A stretch of 64,000 bases of DNA. Source: JANMMJ01 sp964543235. Its GTDB lineage: Bacteria; Pseudomonadota; Alphaproteobacteria; Rhizobiales; Aestuariivirgaceae. The notes beneath the pieces are model-generated. The model saw only the letters and a program-made list of their open reading frames with translations. It did no database searches and was not told the DNA's origin. Below are positions 45,417 through 54,696 of the stretch, piece after piece. Location: contig CAZIXE010000002.1 of assembly GCA_964543235.1 (NCBI GenBank), forward strand, positions 1 through 64,000. Reading direction: 5' to 3'. The position numbers and the translations under genes were made by a program. Numbering within the stretch: the first letter of the stretch is position 1; every line of letters begins with the position of its first letter.

Positions 45417-45485
45417 ATGAAGAACGCAGAAACGTCCTGGCTCACTGTGGGCGGTTATGAAACGCACCGGGCCATGCTGCTGTGA
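45417..45485 (+). CDS. Possible 22-residue small protein
   Basis: A short frame with GGGAGG followed by ATG seven bases on. The peptide (MKNAETSWLTVGGYETHRAM...) has no recognised motif. It ends four bases before the convergent transporter gene. The ribosome-binding site is the only support; it may be the remnant of a larger gene. Confidence 0.25.
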   Translation: MKNAETSWLTVGGYETHRAMLL

Positions 45486-45488
45486 TCC

Positions 45489-46412
45489 TCAGGCTGCCGC
45501 GCTGTCGGGGGCAGGAAGGCGCCGTGAGAGCAGGTGCTCGCCGAAGACACTGATGCTGACCGCGGCGATGATCACCGCCCCGCCGATGAAGGCGGCGCGC
45601 TCCGGCACTTCGCCGACGAAGAGCCACGGCCACAGCGGATTGAGCACCGCGTCCAGCATGACGATGAGCGACAGGGTGATGGCCGTGACCGACCGGGCCC
45701 CCTTGCCATAGAAGATGAGCGGAATGGCGAGCTGCACCAGCCCCATCAGCGCCAGCAGCGCAACCTGCTCAGGCGCGACATCGAAGCCGCCGCCGGCATG
45801 GCCGGCCAGAAACCCGAACAGGCCCGCCAGGATGAAGGTCGCAAAGCCGCCTAAGCAGATCGCCGGCATCATGTCGAAGGCCCGGTAGCGCCGCAGCATC
45901 AGCGTCTGCCCGGCAAAGGACACCGGCACGCAGATCGAGACCAGGACGCCGACGAGCCGGCCGCCTTCGAACCCGTCCCAGGCGATGATGCCCACCCCGG
46001 CAAACGCCATGAGCGCGGCAAGCCAGGCGATGACCCCCGGCCGCTCGCCGGTGATCCACGGGCTCAGGAGGCCGGTGAACAGCGGCGAGGAGGCACCGAT
46101 GACCGAGATGGCCGCCGTGCTCACCAGCGTCAGTGACGTGACATAGAGCGTGGAGCCCAGGGCGAAGAAGCTCGCCGAAACGACCAGCGCGATGCGCGGG
46201 ACCTCGCGGAATTTCCGGGCCGCGTCGCTCCCATAGACGGCGACGAGGTAGCAGAGCAGCGCCACCGCCATCCAGAAGCCCCGCCAGGTATTGATCTGCC
46301 AGCCGTCGAGGCCGGGCATGAGCCGGACGAACAGGCCGGACAGGCTCCAGCCCAGAGTCGCGGCCAAGACGAAGGCAACTCCCCTCCCGTAGCTTTGCTC
46401 GAATCTCGCCAT
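45489..46412 (-). CDS. DMT-superfamily (EamA) transporter
   Basis: 307 residues with ten predicted membrane segments in two EamA repeats (~10-145 and ~155-295), e.g. FVLAATLGWSLSGLFVRLMPG and ISVIGASSPLFTGLLSPWITGERP. Members export amino acids or other metabolites. It starts 105 bases downstream of the LysR gene on the same strand, so it may be regulated with it. Substrate not deducible. Confidence 0.88.
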   Translation of the reverse strand: MARFEQSYGRGVAFVLAATLGWSLSGLFVRLMPGLDGWQINTWRGFWMAVALLCYLVAVYGSDAARKFREVPRIALVVSASFFALGSTLYVTSLTLVSTAAISVIGASSPLFTGLLSPWITGERPGVIAWLAALMAFAGVGIIAWDGFEGGRLVGVLVSICVPVSFAGQTLMLRRYRAFDMMPAICLGGFATFILAGLFGFLAGHAGGGFDVAPEQVALLALMGLVQLAIPLIFYGKGARSVTAITLSLIVMLDAVLNPLWPWLFVGEVPERAAFIGGAVIIAAVSISVFGEHLLSRRLPAPDSAAA

Positions 46413-46517
46413 GTCCCCTCGCCCTGCGGATCGGCGCCAGCTGGCGGCCGGTCCGTGCCTCGGCAGTGGTTTTTCTAGCAGCAGATCGTGGAGAAAGCTG
46501 CAGCGTTGCCCCGCGGA

Positions 46518-47423
46518 TCAGGTTTGCATCTGTGGCGTGGTCAACCTGGCGTGCACGGCCTGAGCGAGGAACTCGGCAAGCGCCCTGACCGGCGGCTGGT
46601 ATTTGGCGCCCTCGCGCACGATGAGCCAGAGCTCGGCATTGAGCTCGGCGGGCGGCGCAAAGCAGCGCACCAGTTCCGGCTCTACGTCTCCCATGATGAC
46701 CGGCAGCGCGCCAAGGCCTAGCCCCGCCTTCAGATGGGATACCAGATTGAGCAGGCTGTTGCTGCGCAATCGGACGACGGTGCCGGAGGCAGCGGCCTCC
46801 AGCCACAGCCAACCCCTGATCCGGGCCATCTGCCCTTCCATGCCCACAACATCATGGCCGACGATTTCCTCGCGGCTTCCCGGCACGCCGCGCACAGCGG
46901 CATAGCTGCGGCTGCAATAGATGGTCCACGCAATGTCGGGCAGCCGGCGCGCGACGATGCCCGCCCCTTCCGGACGCACGCCCGCCCGGAGCGCCACATC
47001 GGCATCGCCCCCGGCAATGTCGAGCCGTTCGTTGCTGGTGATGAGTTCGACGGCAATACCCGGATAGCGCGCATGGAATTCACCGAGGCAGGGCGAGATC
47101 AGGCAAACGTCGATGACCTCGCTCGCGGTGAGTCTGACGGAGCCGGCAATCTCGCGCTGTTGCGCCGACAGCGCCTTGTTGAGCGCCTGCGTCTCCTGTT
47201 CCATCCGCGCCGCGGCCTCCGCGACCATGCGCCCGATGGCCGTCAGTGTCAGCCCGGTCTTGCGCCGCTCGAAGAGCGGTCCACCTGCCGCCGCCTCTGC
47301 CGCATCGACCCGGCGCAGCACCGTGGTCTGGTTGACCCCGAGCGCCTCCGCCGCCCGCAACGCCGAACCCGCGCGCGCCACGGCCAGGACATAGCGGAGG
47401 TCGTCCCACTGCATGCGCATCAT
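46518..47423 (-). CDS. LysR-family transcriptional regulator
   Basis: 301 residues from the ATG at 47423; the internal ATG at 47414 (MQWDDLRYV) is an equally good start. The N-terminal winged helix-turn-helix (WDDLRYVLAVARAGSALRAAEALGVNQTTVLRRV) uses V-N-Q-T-T-V in the recognition helix, as in the subgroup with MetR/AmpR-like divergents. The C-terminal two-lobed ligand domain spans ~95-290. The neighbouring DMT transporter downstream and the divergent GNAT gene are candidate targets. Confidence 0.9.
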   Translation of the reverse strand: MMRMQWDDLRYVLAVARAGSALRAAEALGVNQTTVLRRVDAAEAAAGGPLFERRKTGLTLTAIGRMVAEAAARMEQETQALNKALSAQQREIAGSVRLTASEVIDVCLISPCLGEFHARYPGIAVELITSNERLDIAGGDADVALRAGVRPEGAGIVARRLPDIAWTIYCSRSYAAVRGVPGSREEIVGHDVVGMEGQMARIRGWLWLEAAASGTVVRLRSNSLLNLVSHLKAGLGLGALPVIMGDVEPELVRCFAPPAELNAELWLIVREGAKYQPPVRALAEFLAQAVHARLTTPQMQT

Positions 47424-47527
47424 ACTGCATCTTTGCAGCACGCGACTGCAAGTGTGGCCGTTCCCCGCTTCGACATTCAGCGATTACATCCGCCGGCAAG
47501 TTCAACACCGGCTGCCTGGAGGAAATC

Positions 47528-48385
47528 ATGACCGCTGCCATTCGTCCCGCCACAACGGCCGATGCCGGTCCCGCCGGCGTCATCTGCCACGCCGCCTTTC
47601 GCAGCATCGCCGAGCGTCACGGATTTCCGCCCGACCTGCCCAGTTCCGAGACCGCTGTTGGCCTCATGGAGGCGATCATGGCGCGGCCCGAAGTCCACGG
47701 GGTTGTCGCCGACCAGGACGGTCGCGTCGTCGGCAGCAATTTCCTCTGGGAAGAGGATGAGGTGGCAGGTGTCGGCCCGATCACCGTCGATCCGGCACGC
47801 CAGAATGCGCGGGTCGGACGCCGCCTGATGGAAGCGGTACTCGCCCGTGCCATGCGGCGAAGCATCGGCTCGGTGCGCCTCGTCCAGGCCGCCTATCACG
47901 GCCGCTCGCTCTCGCTCTACACCAAGCTTGGTTTCGTGGCCCGCGAGCCGCTCACCGTGTTCCAGGGAGCAGCGCTCGACCTGACGCTTGCCGGCCACGC
48001 CGTGCGTCCCGCGACAGGCGCCGATCACAAGCCGGCTGAAGATCTCTACCGGCGCATCCATGGCCACCGCCGCACCCGCGAGCTCGCTGTAGCGATTGCC
48101 CAGGGCACTGCCATGGTCGTCGAACGCGGTGGCCGCCTCACCGGCTATACCACCGGCATCGGCTTCTTCGGCCATGCCGTCGGTGAGACCACGGACGATC
48201 TCAAGGCCCTGATCGCCGCCGCGCCAGCCTTCTCGGGGCCGGGCTTCCTCGTGCCGACACGCAACGACGAATTGCTGCGCTGGTGCCTGGAGCATGATCT
48301 GCGCATCGTCCAGCCGATGACTCTGATGTCGATGGGTGCCTACCAGGAGCCGAAGGGCGCCTTCCTGCCATCCGTCCTCTACTGA
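47528..48385 (+). CDS. GNAT-family acetyltransferase, tandem domain
   Basis: 285 residues with GGAGGAAATC before the ATG. The first GNAT domain (~5-145) has the acetyl-CoA loop VDPARQNARVGRRLM; the second (~155-280) is more degenerate. Such two-domain N-acetyltransferases act on amines or small molecules. It diverges from the LysR gene and is followed 15 bases later by a GFA-family gene. Confidence 0.85.
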   Translation: MTAAIRPATTADAGPAGVICHAAFRSIAERHGFPPDLPSSETAVGLMEAIMARPEVHGVVADQDGRVVGSNFLWEEDEVAGVGPITVDPARQNARVGRRLMEAVLARAMRRSIGSVRLVQAAYHGRSLSLYTKLGFVAREPLTVFQGAALDLTLAGHAVRPATGADHKPAEDLYRRIHGHRRTRELAVAIAQGTAMVVERGGRLTGYTTGIGFFGHAVGETTDDLKALIAAAPAFSGPGFLVPTRNDELLRWCLEHDLRIVQPMTLMSMGAYQEPKGAFLPSVLY

Positions 48386-48400
48386 ACGGGAGATCCGTCC

Positions 48401-48862
48401 ATGACCCACAAAACCCTGCCGATCACCGGCGGCTGCCTGTGTGGCTCTGTGCGCTACGAATCCACGAAGCCCGTGAGCAATGTCGGCGTCTGCCACTGCC
48501 GTATGTGCCAGAAGAGTTCGGGCGGGCCGCACATGGTCTGGGCCTTCCTGCCGCGGGAGGCTTTTCGTTTCACGCAGGGCAAGCCGCAGTATTTTCGTTC
48601 ATCGCCCGCCGGCGAACGCGGCTTCTGCCCGACCTGCGGTACGCATGTGGTGTTTCGTGGCGGCGCCGAGATCGTGGAGGTCCCCGTTGGTACCCTGGAT
48701 CATCCGGAGGAATGGCCGCCGGACCTGGGCCACAACGGCATTGAGAGCCGCATCGGCTGGGACGTGATCACCGACGATCTGCCGCGTTTCAGGAGCGACG
48801 AGGACCCGGCGGTCCGGCAGAGTGGGACTCCGGCGGCAGAAGTGCTAAGCCGGTCACCATGA
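48401..48862 (+). CDS. GFA family zinc-binding protein
   Basis: 153 residues. The zinc cysteines of the glutathione-dependent formaldehyde-activating (GFA/CENP-V) fold are present: GGCLCGSVRYE near 11, CHCRMCQKSSG near 31 and CPTCGTHVVF near 74. Members range from formaldehyde-glutathione adduct formation to unknown roles. It overlaps the next gene by four bases. Confidence 0.88.
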   Translation: MTHKTLPITGGCLCGSVRYESTKPVSNVGVCHCRMCQKSSGGPHMVWAFLPREAFRFTQGKPQYFRSSPAGERGFCPTCGTHVVFRGGAEIVEVPVGTLDHPEEWPPDLGHNGIESRIGWDVITDDLPRFRSDEDPAVRQSGTPAAEVLSRSP

Positions 48863-49287
48863 CTGCAAGTGCACGGCGCCGGTTGCTGCAGGCGGGGCTC
48901 TCGATTTTCGTGGCGGGCTTCACCGGCACGCGACATGCGGCCGCCGCAAACGGTGAGCGCCGCTTCGCGGCCGAAGCCATCAGAATGCGAGACATGGCCG
49001 TTGCTGCCGGCGACCAGGCCTATGGCGCGGTCATCGTGTACGCTTCACGAATCGTGGGCTACGGCCCGAGCCGCGTCGTCGCTGATGGCAACGGTGATGC
49101 CCATGCCGAGCGTGTCGCCCTCCGGGACGCCCAGCAACGGCTTGAACGCCAGAATCTCGCCGGTGCCGTCATCTATTCGACATCGCGGCCATGTTCGCGT
49201 TGCCAGGCGGCGCTCGCCAGGGCCGGCATCGCGCGCATGTATGTCGGGCCCGATGCCATCGACCAGGGCCCGCCGGCAGCAGACTGA
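48859..49287 (+). CDS. Exported deaminase-like protein (CDA fold, Tat-like signal)
   Basis: 142 residues. The zinc-deaminase signature is complete: HAERVAL near 76 (ligand His and proton-shuttling Glu) and PCSRCQAAL near 112. Uniquely for this family, the N-terminus SARRRLLQAGLSIFVAGFTGTRHAAA looks like a twin-arginine signal peptide, so the folded enzyme may be exported to the periplasm. Fold relatives are cytidine, guanine and tRNA-adenosine deaminases, which are cytoplasmic. The last ~20 residues are shorter than in those. Confidence 0.75.
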   Translation: MTASARRRLLQAGLSIFVAGFTGTRHAAAANGERRFAAEAIRMRDMAVAAGDQAYGAVIVYASRIVGYGPSRVVADGNGDAHAERVALRDAQQRLERQNLAGAVIYSTSRPCSRCQAALARAGIARMYVGPDAIDQGPPAAD

Positions 49288-49292
49288 ACGGG

Positions 49293-51809
49293 TCACGCCC
49301 GGAGCTTTGCGTTCTCCGGATCGTAGGGGCTCTCGGGGATCACCGTGGCCCGGAACAGCTTGTCGAGGATCTTGATTTCGAGTTCGCTGCCGACGGCGGC
49401 ATGCTCCGGCTTCACCATTGCGAGTGCCAGCGACTTGTTCACGCGCCAGCCGAAAGCCCCGTTGGTGGCGCGCCCCACCAGCTTGCCCTTGGCATAGATC
49501 GGCTCCGAGCCGCGCGCATCCGAATCCGTGTCGGTGACACCATGGACTTCAAGCGTTACGAAGTTCCAGTTGAGACCCTTCTCGCGGCCGGCCACCAGCG
49601 CATCGCGGCCGATGAACTGGCCTTTGTTGGGATGAACGAACCGGTCGAGGCCAGATTCGTAGGCCGAGTATTCGATCGACAGCTCGCGCGGGATGAGCCG
49701 GTAGCTCTTCTCGACCGCGAGCGATGACATCGCCTTGATGCCATAGGGCCTGATGCCGAACTCCTTGCCCGCTTCCATGAGCTGATCGAACAGCGCCACC
49801 TGCTGTTCGATCGGATGGTGGAACTCCCATCCGAGTTCACCCACGAAATTCACGCGAAGGGCATGGGCCGTACAGGTGCCCACGCTGATCTGCTTGCCCG
49901 ACAGCCACGGGAACGCCGCATTGGAAAGATCGGCGTCGGTGAGTTTCTGCAGCACCTTGCGCGAATTGGGCCCGGCCAGCACCAGCACGCCCCAGGCAGT
50001 AGTCACCGGCTGGAACTGCACGCTGCCGTCCGAAGGCAGGGCCTTGCGCAGATAGTCATGGTCATGGCGCTCGAAGGCACCCGCCGAGACCAGGTAATAG
50101 CCCTGCTCCCTGACCTTGTAGACGGTGAATTCGGCCCTCACCCCGCCTCTCGGCGTCAGCATGTGACAGAGGGCGATGCGCCCGGCTTTCTTGGGTATCT
50201 TGTTGGCGAACAGCCCGTCGAGCCAGGCCTCCGCCCCCGGTCCCGCCACCCACGCCTTGGCGAAGGCCGACATGTCCTGCAGCCCGACATTGTCCATGAC
50301 ATTCCGGCACTCTTCGCCCACGAACCGGAAATAGTTGGAGCGCCGGAACGACCACTTTTCCACGATGCGGCCGTCGTCGGTGGGCGGCGCATGGTTGTGA
50401 TTGAGCAGCACGTCGGCCTTGTTGAGATCCGTGTCAGAAAGCGAATAGCTTGGCGGCGCAAACCACCCCGGCCGTTCCCAGCCATAGACCGAGCCGAACA
50501 CCGCCCCCAGCGCCTTCATCCGGTCATAGCAGGGTGTCCGCTTGAGCGGCCGTCCCGCCACCCTCTCCTCGTCCGGATAATGGGGCGTGAACACATTGGC
50601 GTAGGCCTCCTCATTCTTGGCCTTGAGATAGCCCCGTGTTGCGTAAGGGCCGAAGCGGCGCGGATCGACCCCCATCATGTCGATGGTGGGCTCGCCCTCG
50701 ACGATCCATTCGGCGAGCTGCCACCCGGCTCCGCCGGCCGCGGTCACCCCGAATGAATGGCCCTCGTTCAGCCAGAAATTCTTGCGGTCCCAGGCCGGCC
50801 CGATGATCGGCGAGCCGTCCGGCGTGTAGGCGATGGCGCCGTTATAGACCTTCTTGATGCCGACCTCGCCGAAGGCCGGAACGCGCGCGATCGCGGTCTC
50901 GATATGCGGCGCCAGCCGGTCGAGATCTTCCTGGAAGAGTTCGTACTCGCTCTGCTCCGACGGCCCGTTCATGTAGCAGCACGGCGCCCCCTTTTCGTAG
51001 GGTCCGAGCAGCAGCCCGCCGGCTTCCTCGCGCATGTACCAGGAGGAATCGGCTTCGCGCAGCACCCCCATTTCGGGGAGGCCCTTGGCCTGGCGCTCCT
51101 TGATGAGCGGGTGCGGCTCGGTCACGATGTACTGGTGTTCAACCGGGATTACCGGGATGTCGAGGCCGACCATGGCACCGGTCCTTCGCGCGAAATTGCC
51201 GGTTGCCGACACCACATGTTCGCACGCGATGTCGCCCTTGTCGGTCTTGACCAGCCACTCGCCATTGGCCTTCTGCTCGATGCCGGCGACGACCGTGTTG
51301 CGGTAGATCTCGGCGCCTCTGGCGCGCGCCCCCCTGGCCAGCGCCTGGGTGAGATCGGCGGGCTGGATATAGCCGTCGTCGGGATGCTGGATCGCGCCGA
51401 TGATGCCGTCGGTCTCGCACAGCGGCCAGATCTCCTTGACCTGCGCAGGCGAAAGCTTGTTGACCCTGACCCCGATCGTCTCGGCAACACCGGCATAATA
51501 CATGAACTCATCCCAGCGGTCGGGCGTGCGGGCGAGCCGGATATTGGAGCATTTGCTGAAGCCGACATGCTGGCCGGTCTCAGCTTCAAGCTCGCCGTAG
51601 AGCTTGACCGAGTATTTGTGGATCTGGCCAACCGAGTAGGACAGGTTGAACAGGGGAAGCAGCCCCGCCGCATGCCAGGTGGAGCCGGAGGTCAGCTCCT
51701 TGCGCTCGACCAGCACCACGTCGCTCCAGCCTTTTTTCGCCAGATGGTAGAGCGTGGAAACCCCCACCACGCCCCCGCCGATCACCACCACGCGCGCCTG
51801 TGTTTTCAT
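49293..51809 (-). CDS. FAD-dependent oxidoreductase fused to GcvT domain (dimethylglycine/sarcosine dehydrogenase-like)
   Basis: 838 residues. Residues ~5-390 form a D-amino-acid-oxidase-like FAD domain with VVVIGGGVVGVSTLYHLAKKG at the start and SGSTWHAAGLLP near 43. Residues ~440-830 are the GcvT folate-binding aminomethyltransferase part, ending with GKLVGRATNGAFGWRV and a C-terminal barrel. Such proteins oxidise N-methylated glycines and pass the one-carbon unit to THF. It could feed the one-carbon pool with fhs. The start at 51809 is an ATG; a TTG two codons upstream is also in frame. Confidence 0.9.
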   Translation of the reverse strand: MKTQARVVVIGGGVVGVSTLYHLAKKGWSDVVLVERKELTSGSTWHAAGLLPLFNLSYSVGQIHKYSVKLYGELEAETGQHVGFSKCSNIRLARTPDRWDEFMYYAGVAETIGVRVNKLSPAQVKEIWPLCETDGIIGAIQHPDDGYIQPADLTQALARGARARGAEIYRNTVVAGIEQKANGEWLVKTDKGDIACEHVVSATGNFARRTGAMVGLDIPVIPVEHQYIVTEPHPLIKERQAKGLPEMGVLREADSSWYMREEAGGLLLGPYEKGAPCCYMNGPSEQSEYELFQEDLDRLAPHIETAIARVPAFGEVGIKKVYNGAIAYTPDGSPIIGPAWDRKNFWLNEGHSFGVTAAGGAGWQLAEWIVEGEPTIDMMGVDPRRFGPYATRGYLKAKNEEAYANVFTPHYPDEERVAGRPLKRTPCYDRMKALGAVFGSVYGWERPGWFAPPSYSLSDTDLNKADVLLNHNHAPPTDDGRIVEKWSFRRSNYFRFVGEECRNVMDNVGLQDMSAFAKAWVAGPGAEAWLDGLFANKIPKKAGRIALCHMLTPRGGVRAEFTVYKVREQGYYLVSAGAFERHDHDYLRKALPSDGSVQFQPVTTAWGVLVLAGPNSRKVLQKLTDADLSNAAFPWLSGKQISVGTCTAHALRVNFVGELGWEFHHPIEQQVALFDQLMEAGKEFGIRPYGIKAMSSLAVEKSYRLIPRELSIEYSAYESGLDRFVHPNKGQFIGRDALVAGREKGLNWNFVTLEVHGVTDTDSDARGSEPIYAKGKLVGRATNGAFGWRVNKSLALAMVKPEHAAVGSELEIKILDKLFRATVIPESPYDPENAKLRA

Positions 51810-51907
51810 GGCCAAGCCCTCTGAACCGGAATGAGAATTGAGCGCACATTAGTGGGCCGGATTCAACCGGCGCGGGGCGGAACGACGGCCCCGGTCAGAA
51901 TCCGACA

Positions 51908-52444
51908 CTATCCGGAAAATCCTCCGGCCTTGAGGAAGGCGAGTTCTTCAGGCGTCGACTTGCGGCCAAGGACGGCATTGCGGTGCGGGAAGCGTCCGAA
52001 TCTCGCAATGATGTCGAGATGGAGCTTCGCCCAATGGACCATCTCATTGAGACCCATCGTCTGGAACAGTCCCACGCAGCGCCACTGGTCGTCGAGGTTC
52101 TCGGAATGCTCCAGCGGCATGCAGAACCACATGGCCTCCGGTGCCCGCATGGCAGTGAGATAGCCCCGCCCGATCGCCTGCTTGGCGAGCCGCAGCGCCC
52201 GCGCATCCGCCGCGAAGGCGAGCGGCGAGCCGCGATGAATATTGCGCGACAGCTGGTCGAGGAGGATGACAAGGCCAAGCGCGCCCCGCGGAGTGTCGGC
52301 CCAGGCGTCAAAGACCCCGTCCCGCGCCTGTGCCAGCGCCGCGCCGAACCGCACCGACAGCTGCCCGTCGAAGGCGGCATCCTTGCTGAACCACCTGTCT
52401 TCTCCGGCTGCAAACCAGAACTTGGTCACGTCCTGCGGCGTCAT
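51908..52444 (-). CDS. DUF924 family protein
   Basis: 178 residues with the family's motifs FWF near 9, LVILLDQLSRNIHRGSPLAFAADARAL near 58 and FCMPLEHSENLDDQ near 107. The family has a helical TPR-like fold; function unknown, present in many proteobacteria. It overlaps the mobB stop by four bases, so the genes may be translated together. Confidence 0.88.
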   Translation of the reverse strand: MTPQDVTKFWFAAGEDRWFSKDAAFDGQLSVRFGAALAQARDGVFDAWADTPRGALGLVILLDQLSRNIHRGSPLAFAADARALRLAKQAIGRGYLTAMRAPEAMWFCMPLEHSENLDDQWRCVGLFQTMGLNEMVHWAKLHLDIIARFGRFPHRNAVLGRKSTPEELAFLKAGGFSG

Positions 52445-52944
52445 ACGAGCTCCATATGCGTCTCGACAAAGCTGGCCAGCGCCCGGACATCGTCGCGGTC
52501 GAAAACCGGAACCGGCGCTTCGGCGATCGGGCCGTTGGCGGCAATCGCCACCACCGTCGGGTCTCCTCCCGCCAGATTCGGATGGTTGAGTGCCAGATTG
52601 CGTACCTCGATCTTGTCATGATCGTCGCGCTTGTAGCCCTCGACGATCACCAGATCGCAGGGCTCGAGCTTTCCCAGCAGCTCCTTGAGGGGCGGCTCTT
52701 CCTCGTCCCGCAATTCGTGGATAATCGCCCAGCGATGCCGCGACACCACCGCGACCTCGGTAGCACCCGCCTTCCGGTGCCGGAAGCTGTCGCGCCCTTC
52801 CTGATCGATGTCGAAGGAATGGTGCGCATGTTTGACGGTGGAAATGCGATGGCCCCGCGCCACCAGTTCGGCGACCAGCCGCTCGACCAGGGTCGTCTTC
52901 CCGGCATTCTTGAATCCGGCAACACCGATGACCTTGTGATTCAC
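52441..52944 (-). CDS. mobB: Molybdopterin-guanine dinucleotide biosynthesis adaptor MobB
   Basis: 167 residues from the GTG at 52944, which overlaps the mobA stop. The P-loop GFKNAGKTTL near 9 and the switch region TVKHAHHSFDIDQEGRDS near 35 identify MobB, a GTP-binding helper of MobA in molybdenum cofactor synthesis. Translational coupling to mobA supports a shared role. Confidence 0.93.
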   Translation of the reverse strand: MNHKVIGVAGFKNAGKTTLVERLVAELVARGHRISTVKHAHHSFDIDQEGRDSFRHRKAGATEVAVVSRHRWAIIHELRDEEEPPLKELLGKLEPCDLVIVEGYKRDDHDKIEVRNLALNHPNLAGGDPTVVAIAANGPIAEAPVPVFDRDDVRALASFVETHMELV

Positions 52945-53537
52945 ATCCGCACTTCCACCGCAATCTTTTGGGCCAGCAGCAGGTCCTCTGGCGTGTTGAT
53001 GTTGAAGAAGGGATCGTAGGGCTCTGCCGGCCAGACGGCAACGCCGCAATCCAGCAGATCCGTGAAACCTTCGACCGTGCGCCGGCCCTGCGCGAGATAG
53101 TGCCGGAGTTCGCCGGCAATATCTTTCCGCCACAGGCCGCAGACCGGATGCCGGCGGCCGCCCGACTGTGCGATGGCGCAGGACTTTCCTGCGCTGGCCG
53201 CCAGCAGTCGCGCGGCGAGATCGGTCGGGAGGAACGGCGTGTCACCCGGAACCGTCAGCAGCAGCGGCGCGGGGCTCCATTGCAGACCGGCCAGGAGCCC
53301 GGCCAGCGGCCCCAGCTGCCCGGGCAACGCGTCTGCAAGCACGGGGAGCCGCAGCGCTGCAAAACGCGCCGGATCGCCGTTTGCATTCACGGCAAGAGCC
53401 CCGACCTGCGGTGCAATTCGGCTGACGACATGATCAATGATGGATCTGCCGCCGATCTCGAAGTGGCTCTTGCCCGCCCCGCCCAGGCGGCGGGCTCGTC
53501 CACCCGCGATGATGCAGCCGGCGATCACGCTGTTCAT
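52941..53537 (-). CDS. mobA: Molybdenum cofactor guanylyltransferase MobA
   Basis: 198 residues. N-terminal nucleotidyltransferase signature IIAGGRARRLGGAGKSHFEIGG and the Asp motif VPGDTPFLP near 94 are visible; the C-terminus has FFNINTPEDLLLA. It attaches GMP to molybdopterin. Overlaps both neighbours by four bases. No molybdoenzyme is in the window. Confidence 0.94.
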   Translation of the reverse strand: MNSVIAGCIIAGGRARRLGGAGKSHFEIGGRSIIDHVVSRIAPQVGALAVNANGDPARFAALRLPVLADALPGQLGPLAGLLAGLQWSPAPLLLTVPGDTPFLPTDLAARLLAASAGKSCAIAQSGGRRHPVCGLWRKDIAGELRHYLAQGRRTVEGFTDLLDCGVAVWPAEPYDPFFNINTPEDLLLAQKIAVEVRM

Positions 53538-54202
53538 GCCGCCCTGAGGGCCTGCACCAGTGTCGGAAGTTCGCTCATGTGCGAAAACAGCTGTGCCGCC
53601 CCGGCCTGCAGCAGCCGCCTGCCATGCGCCTCGGGATCATGGGCCGTGCCGGTGAAGCCCAGGACCCGGCAGCCGGCGGCGGCCGCCGAGGTGACGCCCG
53701 CGATGCTGTCCTCGACCACAATGCACTGGCCGGGCCTGACCGCGGCGCGTGCCGATGCCTCGACATAGATGTCGGGGGCGGGTTTTCCCTCTCTCACGTC
53801 TTCGAAAGTGGTGATTCGCGTACCGAAATGCCGCGTGAACCCGGCGATGCGGAAAGCCGCCTCGACTCGCGCCCGCGGACTGTTGGAAGCAACGCTCCGC
53901 GGCAGGTCGATGGCCTCGAGCGCCGCCGCCGCACCGGCAACTGCCCGCAATTCGCTCTCGAACAGCGTCAGGAGCCGCCGGTCTTTGACGGCGCTGATGT
54001 TATCCGGCAGCGCGATGCCGAATTCGCCTGCCACCCGCTCGACCAGTGCCCCGAAGGTGAGGCCGACGAACCGCTCGAAAACTTCCTGGCGCGACAGCCT
54101 GACGCCATGCTCGCGCAGGATCAGATAGTCGAGTTCCATCGACAAGGGCTCGCTGTCGACCAGCACGCCGTCGCAGTCGAAGATGATGTGCTGGAAAGTC
54201 AT
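53534..54202 (-). CDS. HAD-superfamily hydrolase (beta-phosphoglucomutase-like)
   Basis: 222 residues. HAD motifs I (FDCDGVLVDSEPL), II (SNSPRA), III (K in REGKPAPDIY) and IV (VEDSIAGVTSA) are all present, with a four-helix cap as in phosphoglucomutase/phosphoglycolate phosphatase-like members. The substrate is unknown. It overlaps rppH and mobA by four bases each. Confidence 0.9.
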   Translation of the reverse strand: MTFQHIIFDCDGVLVDSEPLSMELDYLILREHGVRLSRQEVFERFVGLTFGALVERVAGEFGIALPDNISAVKDRRLLTLFESELRAVAGAAAALEAIDLPRSVASNSPRARVEAAFRIAGFTRHFGTRITTFEDVREGKPAPDIYVEASARAAVRPGQCIVVEDSIAGVTSAAAAGCRVLGFTGTAHDPEAHGRRLLQAGAAQLFSHMSELPTLVQALRAA

Positions 54203-54696
54203 GCCGCAAGATGCCGGAAATCGGCGATCACCCTGCGATAGACGTCGCGCTTGAACGGCACGATCAGTTCGATCACTTCATCCGTCGTGGCCCAGCGCCA
54301 CTGGTCGAATTCCTGCTTGTGCCCGGCTGGCGCAATATTGATCTCGGACTCATCGCCGGTGAACCGCGCCGCAAACCATTTCTGCGTCTGCCCGCGCCAG
54401 CGCCCGCCCCAGGACCTGCCGATGAGATGGCCCGGGAGATCATAGCTGTACCAGCAGGGGGCCTCCGCGATGATCTCCGCCGAGCGAACCCCCGTCTCCT
54501 CAGCAAGTTCGCGCAGCGCTGTCAGTTTCGGGTCCTCGCCCTCATCGATGCCGCCCTGTGGCATCTGCCACCAGTACCCGACCCCGTCATCATTGACTTT
54601 TTCGAACCGGTGACCGATCCACACCAGCCCCTGGCGGTTGAGCAGCATCACCCCGACACACGGCCGGTAACCTTCCGCAGGCGTATTACTCGACAT
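54199..54696 (-). CDS. rppH: RNA pyrophosphohydrolase RppH
   Basis: 165 residues from the ATG at 54696. Nudix box from GGIDEGEDPKLTALRELAEETGV near 49 and RppH-type flanks (WWQMPQGG, YDLPGHLIGRSWGGRWRGQTQKWF). It removes pyrophosphate from mRNA 5' ends to start decay. It overlaps the stop of the deacetylase gene by one base. Confidence 0.95.
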   Translation of the reverse strand: MSSNTPAEGYRPCVGVMLLNRQGLVWIGHRFEKVNDDGVGYWWQMPQGGIDEGEDPKLTALRELAEETGVRSAEIIAEAPCWYSYDLPGHLIGRSWGGRWRGQTQKWFAARFTGDESEINIAPAGHKQEFDQWRWATTDEVIELIVPFKRDVYRRVIADFRHLAA

